Below, piece by piece: positions 10,874-20,924 of a stretch of 64,000 bases of DNA (within the stretch, counting starts at the first letter, position 1; each line of letters starts with the position of its first letter). This DNA is from Ambrosia x helenae (Eukaryota; Streptophyta; Magnoliopsida; Asterales; Asteraceae). The translations under genes were made by a program, and so were the position numbers. Under the pieces are notes generated by a model. The model ran no database searches. It had not been told where the DNA came from and saw only the letters and a program-made list of their open reading frames with translations. Location of the stretch: the NCBI GenBank assembly GCA_030844895.1, contig CM061223.1, positions 10,799,994 through 10,863,993 of the forward strand, written 5' to 3'.

Positions 10874-11577
10874 TAGGGCTGTTCAAAATCGGATAATCCA
10901 AAATTCGAATCCGAAAAATCCGAAAATCCGAATCCGAATTATCCGAAATTTTGGATAATCCGATTTTCGGATATCCAAAAATCGGATTATCCGAAATTTC
11001 GGATTCGGATTCGGATCCTGATTTTGAAAATTTTCGGATAATCGGATTATCCGAATCCGAATATTAAAAATATATATATAAATATATAATATTATATACA
11101 CTACATAACACAATACGCAATCCTAAATCCTTAATCCTTCTAACTCTAAGTCCATACTCCTTTAATCCATAGCTGTTGCTCCTCTTCTCTCCTCTATAAC
11201 AGCCTCCGTCCACCTTGTATCCGACCTCCACAGCCCCCTTCCATCAAAATAATAAGTTTTTTTTTATATATATTTTGTTCAAATTCCGTTTATCTAACTT
11301 CGATTTTTGTTTTTTTAATAAGTTCACGTTTTAGGCATAAAGGAGAACGTTTTTTATAGTTTTTTTTTATTATTTTTTATTATTTTTTTATTTTTTTTTT
11401 AAGTTTCGGATTATCCGTTGGATGATCCGAATCCGAATCCGAAATTTCGGATATCCGAATTTCGGATATCCGAAATTTCGGATTCGGATTCGGATCTCAA
11501 TATTGACTATCCGAAATTTCGGATTATCCGAAATTCGGATATCCGAAATTCGGATTATCCGATTTTGAACACCCCTA
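10874..11577. mobile_element. hAT-type MITE, 704 bp, inserted in the gypsy polymerase
   Basis: Ends TAGGGCTGTTCAAAATCGG and, inverted, TAGGGGTGTTCAAAATCGG are flanked by a perfect 8-bp TSD GCGGGAGC (10866-10873 and 11578-11585), the signature of the hAT superfamily. Subterminal regions are arrays of CCGAAATTTCGGAT-type palindromes; the centre is AT-rich and has no transposase. Removing the element and one TSD restores the polymerase frame exactly, so this was a clean insertion. As it sits in a very young gypsy copy, its family was mobile recently. Confidence 0.97.
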
Positions 11578-14226
11578 GCGGGAGCTACATACCAACGTCT
11601 CATGGACAGCGCTTTCATCCACGAGATAGGGGTGCGCTTGGAAGTGTACGTTGATGACCTCGTCATCAAAAGCAAAGACGAAGCCAACATGCTGGAAGAC
11701 ATCCAAAAGACATTTAATCAACTGCGAAAGGTACGCATGAAGCTCAACCCCAGCAAATGTTCCTTCGGCATGGAAGAAGGAAAATTCCTAGGCGTTGTAG
11801 TCACGCGGGACGGTTTCCGCGCAAACCCAGACAAAGTCCTCGCCATCGAAAGAATGCCTTCACCAACATCCATCAAGGAAGTTCAAACCCTAATGGGACG
11901 CTTAGTCGCCCTCAATCGCTTCCTTTCAAATTATGCTTCCAAGTCGTTCCCATTTGTAGACACTTTAAAGAATTGTCTTAAAAAAAGTAATTTCTGCTGG
12001 ACCCCTGAGGCGGAAAAAGCTTTCCAAGAAATGAAACAATGTCTTATCAATTTACCTACTCTCACAGCACCATTACCTAAAGAGCCACTAACCCTGTACC
12101 TCTCTGTAACAGAGCGGGCAATCGGCGCGGTACTCTTAGTAGATCGGAAAACCGTTCAAACACCCATCTACTACATCAGTAGGACCCTGCTAGACGCAGA
12201 GACTAGATACTCCACCATGGAAAAATTAGTGCTAGCCCTCATCCACGCCTCGCGCAGACTGCGCAGGTATTTTCACGGCCATCCAATAAACGTCCTAACA
12301 GACTACAGAATCAGCGACGTTTTACGCAAGCCAGAAACCTCCGGACGCCTGGCAAAATGGGCAATCGAACTAGGTGAACACACTATCAACTACAAGCCTA
12401 GACCCGCGGTTAAGGGACAGGTACTCGCCGACTTCGCCACAGAAATCCCAACAGACAAAATCGCGGAGTGCCTAGCAGAACAAGACCCTGCACCACCAAC
12501 TCCGGAAAACGAAAACTGGAAGCTTTACACCGACGACGCATCCAACTCCGATGGCGCAGGCGCAGGATTGCGGCTAATCAGCCCAAACAAAAAAGAATAC
12601 ACGTATGCCATTCGATTAGATTTCGCCGCAACAAACAATGAGGCGGAATATGAAGCGCTACTAGCAGGACTACGCATCGCGCACCAAATGGGAGCCTCCC
12701 ACATCGAAGCGCATGTCGATTCAGTGCTAGTAGCCGGACATATAAATGGCACATATGACGCAAGGGACGCCACGATGGCATTATACTTGCAGCAGGCCAA
12801 ACTACTCATACGCAAATTCGTTTCCTGCACAGTCATCCACATCAACCGCAGCGAGAACAAACCCGCCGACGCGTTAAGCAAGATGGCTTCCACAGTCTTT
12901 GAGCACATGGCCAAAAACGTCCGTGTCGAACTACAAGAAGCCCCATCAGTTCCTACAAGGCAAGTCAACGTCATCCAAACAGGAAACACCTCTTGGATGG
13001 CACCACTGAAGGCTTACTTCACATCCGGAACGTTACCCGATAACAAAGCGGAGGCACAAAAGCTCCAGCACAAAGCCTTGCACTATCAGTTAACGGACGG
13101 AATCCTCTATCGACGATCAAACCTCGGTCTGCTACTGCGATGCGTCGACAAAGAGGACGCCTCTTTCCTCATCAGAGACATCCACGAAGGTACATGCGGA
13201 CTACATGCAGGACCCAGAATGGTGGTGGCCAAGCTAATGAACGCAGGCTATTATTGGCCAGGCATGCACCCAGACGCAGTGGCAGAACTGCGCAAGTGCG
13301 ATTCTTGCCAGCGCCACGCGCCAAACACCCTGCGCCCTAAAAACGACTTAATCCCCGTCACAGCGGCATGGCCGTTCCAGAAATGGGCAATAGACCTCGT
13401 TGGCCCATTTCCCACGGCACCAGGAAACGTTAAGTTCTTAATAGTGGCGATTGACTATTTCACAAAATGGATCGAAGCAAAGCCACTAGCAAAAATTGAC
13501 GGCGCTCACACCAAAAAGTTCATATGGGAATTTATCATCTGCAGGTTCGGCTTGCCATATCAAATTGTAAGCGACAATGGAACCCAATTCACCGACCAAC
13601 ACTTGCAACAATGGTTGGCGCAAATGGGCGTCCAGCAGATCTTCACCTCAGTCGCCCACCCCCAAGGGAATGGCCAAGTCGAAAGAGCAAATCGAAGCAT
13701 CGTCGAAGGCATCAAAAAGAGGTTGGGGACCAAACGGACAGGATGGGTGGACGAACTTCCCCATGTCCTATGGGCAAATCGCATACTCACCAAAACAAGC
13801 AATGGCGAAACCCCTTTCAGTCTAACCTATGGCTCCGAGGTCGTCATTCCCGCCGAAATAGGATGCCCCTCCGCAAGAGTACTCATGGCGGAAAAAGGAC
13901 AAAATGACAAAGAGCTGCGACTAAACCTCGACTTACTTGAAGAACGACGAGAGCTCGCCGCCATCAAAGAAGCCAGATACAAAAGTCAACTGGAGCGCTA
14001 CTACAATCAAAGAGTTAAGTTACATAACTTTAACATTGGAGATTATGTTCTCAGAAACAATAGCGCTTCAAACACAGAAAAGCAAGGCAAACTTGCCCCA
14101 ACATGGGAGGGACCCTACAAAATACAAGAAATTCTGGGCAAGGGCGCATACGCGCTAGAGAAAATTGATGGCACGCCTATTCCGCGCTCTTGGAACGCGG
14201 CACAATTACGCTTCTGTTACATGTAA
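11578..14226 (+). pseudogene. pol: pol, second half: reverse transcriptase, RNase H, archaeal-like RNase H, integrase
   Basis: After the MITE the frame resumes with GATYQRLMD and the polymerase active site YVDDLVIKSK (YVDD at 11647-11658). RNase H follows (LTLYLSVTERAIGAVLL...YSTMEKLVLALI...NVLTDY). A second RNase H domain starts near 12510 (LYTDDASNSDGAGAG...NNEAEYEALLAGL...AHVDSVLVAGHI) with D, E and D in place; a second RNase H is the hallmark of the Tat lineage. Integrase has an HHCC finger (HEGTCGLH...CDSCQRH) and the DDE triad in WAIDLVGP, VSDNGTQF and HPQGNGQVERANR. The protein ends near NAAQLRFCYM without a chromodomain. This half has no internal stop but is severed from its N terminus. 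Confidence 0.95.
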
Positions 14227-14500
14227 TTCTTGTAAAGACTTAGGCTACACATGCCTAAGCCATTTTTCTTTTTGGGGAATTCTAAGAAAATTCTATCGCC
14301 TAACTTAAAGTGTGCAATATTGGAACTTGGGTCTTCAAGGCATAAATACCATGTATCATTATCGCCGGACTCATTAATCAATCCAAAAATACACAAAGTA
14401 AAAAACAAAAGTTTCATTTATATAAACCATCAAAAAGAGGCGTTCAAGCTGCCTCAAGCTTTACAAGATCCAACAGAAACATAACACATGCAAAGGAATC
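14227..14500. other. Spacer between pol and the convergent antisense gene
   Basis: About 270 bp between the pol stop and the 3' end of the antisense gene, where converging transcripts would overlap or terminate. No gene is present. Confidence 0.5.
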
Positions 14501-17500
14501 CTATTCCTCGCCGGACTCCCCAAAGTCCACCAACTGTTCTTCAAGGTCCTCCGGACGCGTCCCAGACGGACCTTCACCACCACCTGCTGCTCCTTTCCCT
14601 TTCTGCCGCGCCTCCGCACCCAAACGGTCGGATTCTTCTATAAAGTAACGGAGGGCGCCAGCTGGATCAGCATACTGATTACAGTCTGCAACCGTCTTCA
14701 GTATGGGGAACTCGACCTGCTCAAACTTCAGAAGCTCAGCTTCATACTCCTTCTCCCTGGGTTTACCATCATGCGCACCCTCAGTAATACGCCCTCCATT
14801 CAGCGCATGGTAAAACCCAGTGTCGAATCCCTCAGCCTCCCCAGCAGCGCGCGCAGCAGCAGCGATAGCAGCAACCTGATCGCCGAGATTGGGCTCGTTC
14901 CAGAACCGCTTGAAAATCTGCACAAAAACAAGGATTAGAAAGAGAATACGCTAATGACATGAAAAAATGGGAACATACTTACCCCGGTGATACCCTCGCT
15001 CATCACCCAACGGACAGACTCCTGGGCTTTCTCCTGCACAACGTTGGCCTCATCCAGCAAAGTCTTGGCATTCTCCGCCTCCGTCTGTGCCAAGGTCAAT
15101 GCCTCTTCCAAAGAAGCCCTCTCCTCAGTCAACGCCGCCTTCTCTTTCACCCACTCCTCCTTCTCACTCACCAACTCGGACAACTGAGAAGAGGCACCCA
15201 CAAGCTCATCATCCTTAACACGCAACTTAGACCGCATGCCCACCAACATAGACTCCTTATTGGCCAAAACTTTGGCATGGCCCTCCGCGGTTTCCCGAAG
15301 TTTCGCATTCTCATTCTTCAAGGTCTGGATCTGATCCTTCAGCTTCATAGTATCCTGGTTGGTCACTTGACAAGCATCGACCCACCGCTGATGAGCCAAC
15401 GCATGCTCCTTCTCCAGCTCCTTCACCCGGTCCTCAGCTTTATAGGCCCTATCACGGTACCTATCTACCTCTGACTTCATTTTTTCTTCCTTCTGTGCCT
15501 GGCTAGCCCGCCGAGCATTGAACTCCGCGATATCCCGGGCATACTTTTCATCACGCCGCTTTAAAGATTCAATAGCGGCAACTTGAAGCGCCTGCCCAAC
15601 ACAGATATCAGTGATCAACTGCGACCGGGGCAGGCTATCTTGATACCCCCTTTCCTTGGGAGGAACAACTTCAGAAACAAACTCCTCGGCCGTTAGAGGG
15701 TTGGCAAAGCGGGAGTTCTCCCGGATACTCCAGTGCGGACGCCAAATCACATCGCCCGCGAAGTAACCCGGGTCACTCCGGTCCACACTTGACCTCCCAC
15801 CAGTAGGTCCACCACCACCACCCCCAGGAGAACCACCAGAAAGCGCCTGAAGACTGGCGAGCCTGGCGGCCTCCCCCTCCGCCCTAGCCTTGGCGGCCGC
15901 CTCCTCAGCCCTGGCTTCAGCCTCAGCCTTTTCCTTCTCCAGACGCAGCTTTTCAGCTGCCACTCTTTCCTCCTCAGCTTTCCTAGCCGTTTCCTCCAGA
16001 CGTAGCTTCTTAGCTGCTACCCTCTCCTCCTCCTTGGCAGCAGCTTCATTGGCCCGCTTCTCGGCCTCAGCTGCCTCTCTCTCCGCGCGAGCCTTCGCAT
16101 CCTCCTCCTCCCGCCTTTTGCTGGCAACCTCCGTCTCACTTGGCTCGGAGGCAGAACCGGAAGCTCGCGGAGAAACAACTGCAAGAAAAAACAGCACTTA
16201 GGAAAATATCAAAACAGCAAAAAGCAACAAAGAGGCGGAACACCACTTACTGGTCACTTTCTTCAACGTCTTCTGGATCAGAGGACGACGCTCGGGCGGA
16301 GGACTAATCTCCATAGAGAACGGTGCGGGACCAGGTCCGCTAGACTTGGAGGATGCAGCTTTCCCACCAGAAACTTTGCCCAATTTCCGCTTCTTTTTCA
16401 GCGGACTGACCGCCGAATCATCTTCAGGGGCGGAAGAGGACGATTCTGCACGTCTCTCACGTTGACCAAAGAGAGGCCCTTCACCACCTGCACTCAAAGG
16501 CGCAGACTTAGCTTGGGACAACACCTTATGCTTATGAAAGCGTGGCACGCTCTTCTTACGACCACGCGGAGGTGCTGGATCCACCATCTCTACAGAAGAT
16601 CCAGTGGACTCCTCATCAGAGGAAACGACAAAACAAGGGTTTACCCCCGCATGAGGAACAGAAGATAAAGGGTCAGGGTTTATAGGATGCTCACGTGAAA
16701 AAAGAAGGACGGTTGGCTTGAACTCCAGATAGGGAAAATAAAATCGATCCACCATCTCGTCAATCACGGACATCCTACCCCCCGCAGGATCTCTCCATTC
16801 TAACGGGGCCTTGTCCCTCAGCAAAAAGGCATCAAACTTCGACATCCCTGAGCCAAAAAAGACAAATCAGTTACTGGGCATCAAAAGACGAAACGGTTAA
16901 AAGACCCATAAAAAGCTTACCAAGGGTTGTAATCACCGGCTCTTTCCCTTGAACGATCTGCACCCTGCTCATACCCAGTAAAGCCAACATGGCTTCAGAA
17001 CACATACCCGTATCAAACGGGGAAGCACGGGCCACCAGCTCTTTAAACCACTCCTAGTCCCGAAAACCCTCCATCACAGGGTGATCACCCACCCTTTGAC
17101 GCTCAGCAACAACTTTCCACGGCATGTCCACCGGAATCACCCCCCTCTTGACATAGAAAAATTTCTCTTTCCAGTCATGAAGGGACTTCGGAGCAGTGGT
17201 CCCACAGGGAGGCACTTGAGGACGAGGGACAAAATTGAACCAGGAACCCTCCATGTTCAACACATAAAAGACATTGAACCGTTCAAACGACGGTTCAATA
17301 TCCAAAGCACGGCAACAGGCTTCAAAGTGCACTAGACGAAGCATCCCAAACCCACTAACCTGGGTAACATGGACGCCATACTTCACCAGGGTATCCACCT
17401 GGAACTTCGTAGCAGGTAGCCGAAACCCACAAAGGGCAAGATGGGCCCCATACAGGCTCATCTTCCCGGTAGGAGGAGCCAAAGCAGTACCTTTGTTGGA

Positions 17501-17656
17501 CGGCAACTCAACCTCCCATGAAGGATCAAACTCCATGGCCTTCACAAACTTAGCAAAACTCTTCTCACCCCACTTACAGGTGGTATTGTGAATCAGCTTC
17601 TTGGCCTTTTCGGTGGCCTTACCAGGGTTGCCCCCAACATCAGAACCCTCAAACAT
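14501..17656 (-). pseudogene. Spliced antisense gene of the gypsy element (putative gypsy-type transposon protein), one in-frame stop
   Basis: Four exons read on the minus strand: 17656-16921, 16847-16251, 16178-14983 and 14917-14501. All introns are short (66-74 bp) with GTAAG donors and CAG acceptors, and the exon total of 2946 bp is exactly 982 codons. The N-terminal domain (KMSLYGAHLALCGFRLPAT...HDWKEKFFYVKRG) is the domain annotated in plants as 'putative gypsy type transposon'. It is followed by a charged linker, a long Ala/Glu/Lys/Arg coiled coil (exon 3) and an acidic tail ending VDFGESGEE. Codon 201 is TAG (17056-17054); otherwise the gene is open. Antisense genes are known in some Tat elements such as Grande. 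The function is unknown; the coiled coil suggests a structural or nuclear protein. Confidence 0.88.
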
Positions 17657-17810
17657 AATGACCAGTATTCGAGAAAGAAAAAAGAAATTTTTTAAGAAGA
17701 CACCGGAAAACTTGAAGCTTCACCGGAGAAGATGAAGATTTTTCAGAAAAGAGAAGAAGAAAACGGTTCGAGAGAATGATAGGAAGAAACTCCAAAAAGG
17801 CACCTCGGGT

Positions 17811-17817
17811 ATTTATA
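17811..17817 (-). promoter_or_regulatory. TATA box for the antisense gene
   Basis: On the minus strand GGGTATAAATACCC lies about 155 bp upstream of the antisense ATG at 17656, a fitting distance for a start site near 17780 and a 5' leader of about 125 nt. The ACGT-rich tandem array lies 0.5-0.9 kb further upstream. Confidence 0.7.
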
Positions 17818-18289
17818 CCCATCGCATTTAATGCGACAGGAACAGCTGGCAGAAGACCCTTCATCTTGCCAGGGAGGGACACATCTGGACGCTACACGTG
17901 GCACAACAGCTGGATGAGCAGTTACTCATCAGCACGTGATGCCACGCGTCTGCCCAAAAGGACGTTTCCCACCTGCCTAACGTCAGCAATCTGACTGACA
18001 ACTGCACCACTCGCGCGAGTGGGCGGCCACTCGCCTGACACACGGTGGATAACTTCCCACCCACATGCTGACGTGACGGCCAACTGTGCAGACATCCTTT
18101 CTGCACTCTGACACGTCCACCAAACCGTCTCATCTTCCGAAGCACGTTTCCTAAATCCAAGGAAACCCTTCAAATTTCAAAATTAATTACAAGGGGAACA
18201 TATTTAATACACCATCAATGCCACGTCATTATGACTGCCACGTCATCACTTGGCGATGGCTTACCGCCATGTCATCACTTGGAAATGGC

Positions 18290-18740
18290 TAACTGCCACA
18301 TCATCACTCGGCGATTGGTTCACGTAAAATCCAAAAGACGTTCTCCGCCGGATTTTACTTTCCAACACCCAGACTGCCACGTCATCACGTGGCGCTGGGT
18401 TGACGTAAAATCCAAAAGACGTTCTCCGCCGGATTTTACTTTCCAACACCCAGACTGCCACGTCATCACGTGGCGCGGGGTTGACGTAAAATCCAAAAGA
18501 CGTTCTCCGCCGGATTTTACTTTCCAACACCCAGACTGCCACGTCATCACGTGGCGCGGGGTTGACGTAAAATCCAAAAGACGTTCTCCGCCGGATTTTA
18601 CTTTCCAACACCCAGACTGCCACGTCATCACGTGGCGCTGGGTTGACGTAAAATCCAAAAGACGTTCTCCGCCGGATTTTACTCTCCAACGCCCAGACCG
18701 CCACGTCATCACCTGGCGCTGGGTTAACGCAAAAACGTTA
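18290..18740. repeat. 81-bp tandem repeat array with ACGT-core motifs
   Basis: TCCAAAAGAC recurs at 18330, 18411, 18492, 18573 and 18654, an exact 81-bp period, with degenerate units on both sides (ACGT-rich phrases begin near 18220). Each unit holds GCCACGTCATCACGTGGCG (a near-palindrome with CACGTG) and TTGACGTAAAATCC, both of the ACGT type bound by plant bZIP factors. As 81 is a multiple of 3 and units lack stops, long repetitive frames stay open on both strands; I regard these as by-products and not genes. Confidence 0.95.
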
Positions 18741-19016
18741 AAAGACGTACACCTTGCAAAAAACTATTTTCACTAGCGCCAAGTCTCAACTTGGCAACAC
18801 TTTTATAAAAGAGCCATGTACAAAGATAATGGGACGCCAATATCTTTCCACATGCCACAAGAGTAGCAACGCGCACTCTTTCGCTCAAAATAAAAGTTTC
18901 AAACACTTCTCCCTCTTCGAAAAACACAACGGAGTACACAACAAAAGACACATTTTAGTCCAGCGCCCCACCAGCTCTCTAAGCAAGAACAGGAGACACC
19001 CTGGACTTGGGGGACT
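18741..19016. other. Region between repeat array and 3' LTR with polypurine tract
   Basis: No gene. A GACTTGGGGGACT stretch at 19004-19016 directly precedes the 3' LTR and would serve as the polypurine primer for plus-strand DNA synthesis. Confidence 0.6.
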
Positions 19017-19732
19017 TGAAGGGGTAGGGTACCGCTTCTTGGCGCACCCTACTCTCTCCGCCGGAAATATTACTTCCAAAGGCACACCAGCGCCAAAGGC
19101 GCGGAGGCACCAGTTGGCAGCACCCCAGAACATCCCCCCTTGGAATCCAACTTGCTTCCTCCCGTCAGGTGTCAGCTGCCAAGTGGTCCTGCCGACCATC
19201 CACAACGCGCCACGTGTGTGGAGGACAAAGCACCTCCCGGCCAACCAACCACGAGGCAACACGTGGTCCAATCGAAAGAAGCCCTCCTCAACTTGGATCA
19301 CTTTATCTAACTAAGGATTAGAATCCAACTAGGTGGGCCTGCCAACCGGCCGGCCCGGTTCTCTAAGCCCGACCCATTAATGATGGATGGGCTCGACGAT
19401 CCTTAGCCCATACGTCTCCTATAAAAGGAGGACTTGACCTCCTTTCTCTCCACGTTGAAAACCAGCCAATAAGAACTAACACACTTGTATTTCTACTTGT
19501 ATTGTTATTCATATTATTCATTAATATAGACCACCTTTCACAGTGGACGTAGATCTTACAAGATCGAACCACTTATATCTTTGTCTATTGTGTATGATTG
19601 CTTGCCATTCGTGTATATAACCATAGACCAACCATCGTTGTGAGCCAAGGATTATACCCTGCTGCGAACACGAGTCGTTACCTCAAATACCACCCTATCC
19701 TACATCTACCCCTTATACTCGTTGTTTCTTCA
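19017..19732 (+). repeat. 3' LTR of the gypsy element
   Basis: Same length (716 bp) as the 5' LTR and collinear with it, starting TGAAGGGG and ending TTCTTCA, followed by the TSD CGCTG at 19733-19737. TATAAAAG lies at 19420-19427 and could drive read-through into the flanking DNA towards 20 kb. Confidence 0.97.
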
Positions 19733-19906
19733 CGCTGTTACACGAAAGCATGATGGGTAAAATGCATTCTTGCTAGTTGTTTGGTAATCTCCAAAGGCCA
19801 ATTCCAAAAATTATATAACGAACATGTGAATTTGTTTGCGGTTAATTTATTGTAGATAAGACATACAAAATATAGGGGTTTAAAATTGTGAATAGTGTAA
19901 TATCAT

Positions 19907-20018
19907 TTTTTTTTTGAACGGCAAATTTCTTCTCCTTATGAGATTTGAACCCATGACCTCCCCTTTTAGGTGTTCCTAGAAGATTTGCTTCTACCATTGG
20001 GCCACCAACCCCAATGGC
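19907..20018 (-). mobile_element. tRNA-derived SINE, 112 bp
   Basis: On the minus strand an A box (GTTGGTGGCCCAATGGTAG) and B box (GGTTCAAATCTC) are followed by TTTGCCGTTC and an A-run, the usual end of plant tRNA-derived SINEs. It is bordered by 17-bp repeats of the type GAAT(A/G)GTGTAATATCAT (19890-19906 and 20019-20035) that differ at one base, proving retroposition. Confidence 0.92.
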
Positions 20019-20035
20019 GAATGGTGTAATATCAT

Positions 20036-20439
20036 AGAAACTAATTTTTTGTTTCTTGTTTTTGCCTTTTTTTTAACCTTCAACTATTAATCATTAATCA
20101 TTAATTTCTTGTTTTTGGTCATTAATTAATATAACTTAATAGTTGTATTAAATTTGTCTTGTCATTCAAATAAAATTACAATTTTACTTTTATGCATAAA
20201 TATGAAATGACAATTTTACTCGTTCAGCACCTAGTATATAGTAGTATAGATATAGATAAACGTAAGTTGTCTTATGTTGTTTATTATTGGGCCCTATCCA
20301 ATTTTATTGCGTTTGCCTAGTTTATAAATACAACATTATCAAATTAAGTTTGAAGTTACAACTAAACAAACGAACTCTTGCTAGAAGAATACTCTTTTAT
20401 TACATCTCAAGTTACCTACAAATTATATCTATTTTATTT
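20036..20439. other. AT-rich spacer
   Basis: Nothing coding is supported; AT-rich sequence lies between the SINE and the R2-like fragment. Confidence 0.5.
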
Positions 20440-20690
20440 ACTCATCGAGAGAACCAACATGTATTTGTTCCTTTGACCTTTGATACATTTGGTTTTCTAG
20501 CACTAGAAGCTATTCGTTTATTGACCAGGGTCCAAAGAGTTATCCACAGCAATAGCTTATCTCCAAGGGGGCAATGGTTTGTATTTGATAGACTAGGATT
20601 TGCAATTCAGAAATGGGTGACGGCGAAAAATTGTTATCCGTCTACCTTCTATTTTAATGTAACTTGACAAGTTTTAGAAACAGTAAATCA
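20440..20690 (+). pseudogene. 5'-truncated copy of the R2-like element, C-terminal 75 codons
   Basis: The frame ENQHVFVPLTFDTFGFLAL..RVQRVIHSN..FAIQK matches the last part of the element at 2.2 kb. A one-base shift near 20625 moves the terminal RLPSILM plus TAA into the next frame. Right of the stop, TAACTTGACAAGTTT is shared with the copy at 24831, so the element has a short defined 3' tail. It lies just beyond the 3' end of the C2 gene in convergent orientation. Confidence 0.88.
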
Positions 20691-20924
20691 TATTTCTGAA
20701 GTATCAAAATCCTTGATTTTTTTATTATTCAAATATGACAATTCTAAACAAATTATAGATTTAAACTTCCTTTAATCAGAAGCTTTAAAAAATTCATCAA
20801 TCAAACCTCATTTCTTAATTCTTACATACAACTAACATAAGCAATGAATTCCGGCAAAGGATAAAAAAGTAATTTGCCCATTGTAACAAGTAGTAACTAA
20901 CCCCTCATATACGATCACAACCGT

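Larger units (their letters stand above)
7326..19732 (+). mobile_element. Ty3/gypsy LTR retrotransposon, Tat-type, 12.4 kb
   Basis: Two 716-bp LTRs begin TG and end CA and are flanked by the 5-bp TSD CGCTG (7321-7325 and 19733-19737). Inside, in order: primer site, gag, protease, reverse transcriptase, RNase H, a second archaeal-like RNase H, integrase, then a long 3' region with a spliced gene on the opposite strand, a tandem repeat array and a polypurine tract. The dual RNase H and long 3' region mark the Tat group (Grande/Retand/Ogre relatives). The LTRs differ at 2 of 716 positions by my comparison, so insertion is recent. Coding regions are damaged by a frameshift and stop in gag, a hAT MITE in the polymerase and one stop in the antisense gene. 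Confidence 0.96.

Noticed and set aside
14959..16201. Plus-strand frames opposite the coiled-coil exon, rich in Leu/Ser
   Set aside because: They are mirror frames of the Ala/Glu/Lys coiled coil on the minus strand, which has splice sites and a promoter.
18290..18740. CRISPR-like array
   Set aside because: The regular 81-bp units are near-identical along their full length without variable spacers, and the genome is a plant nuclear genome.
18231..18776. Long repetitive open frames on both strands across the 81-bp array
   Set aside because: The period is a multiple of three and units lack stops, so several frames stay open automatically; codon content is not protein-like.
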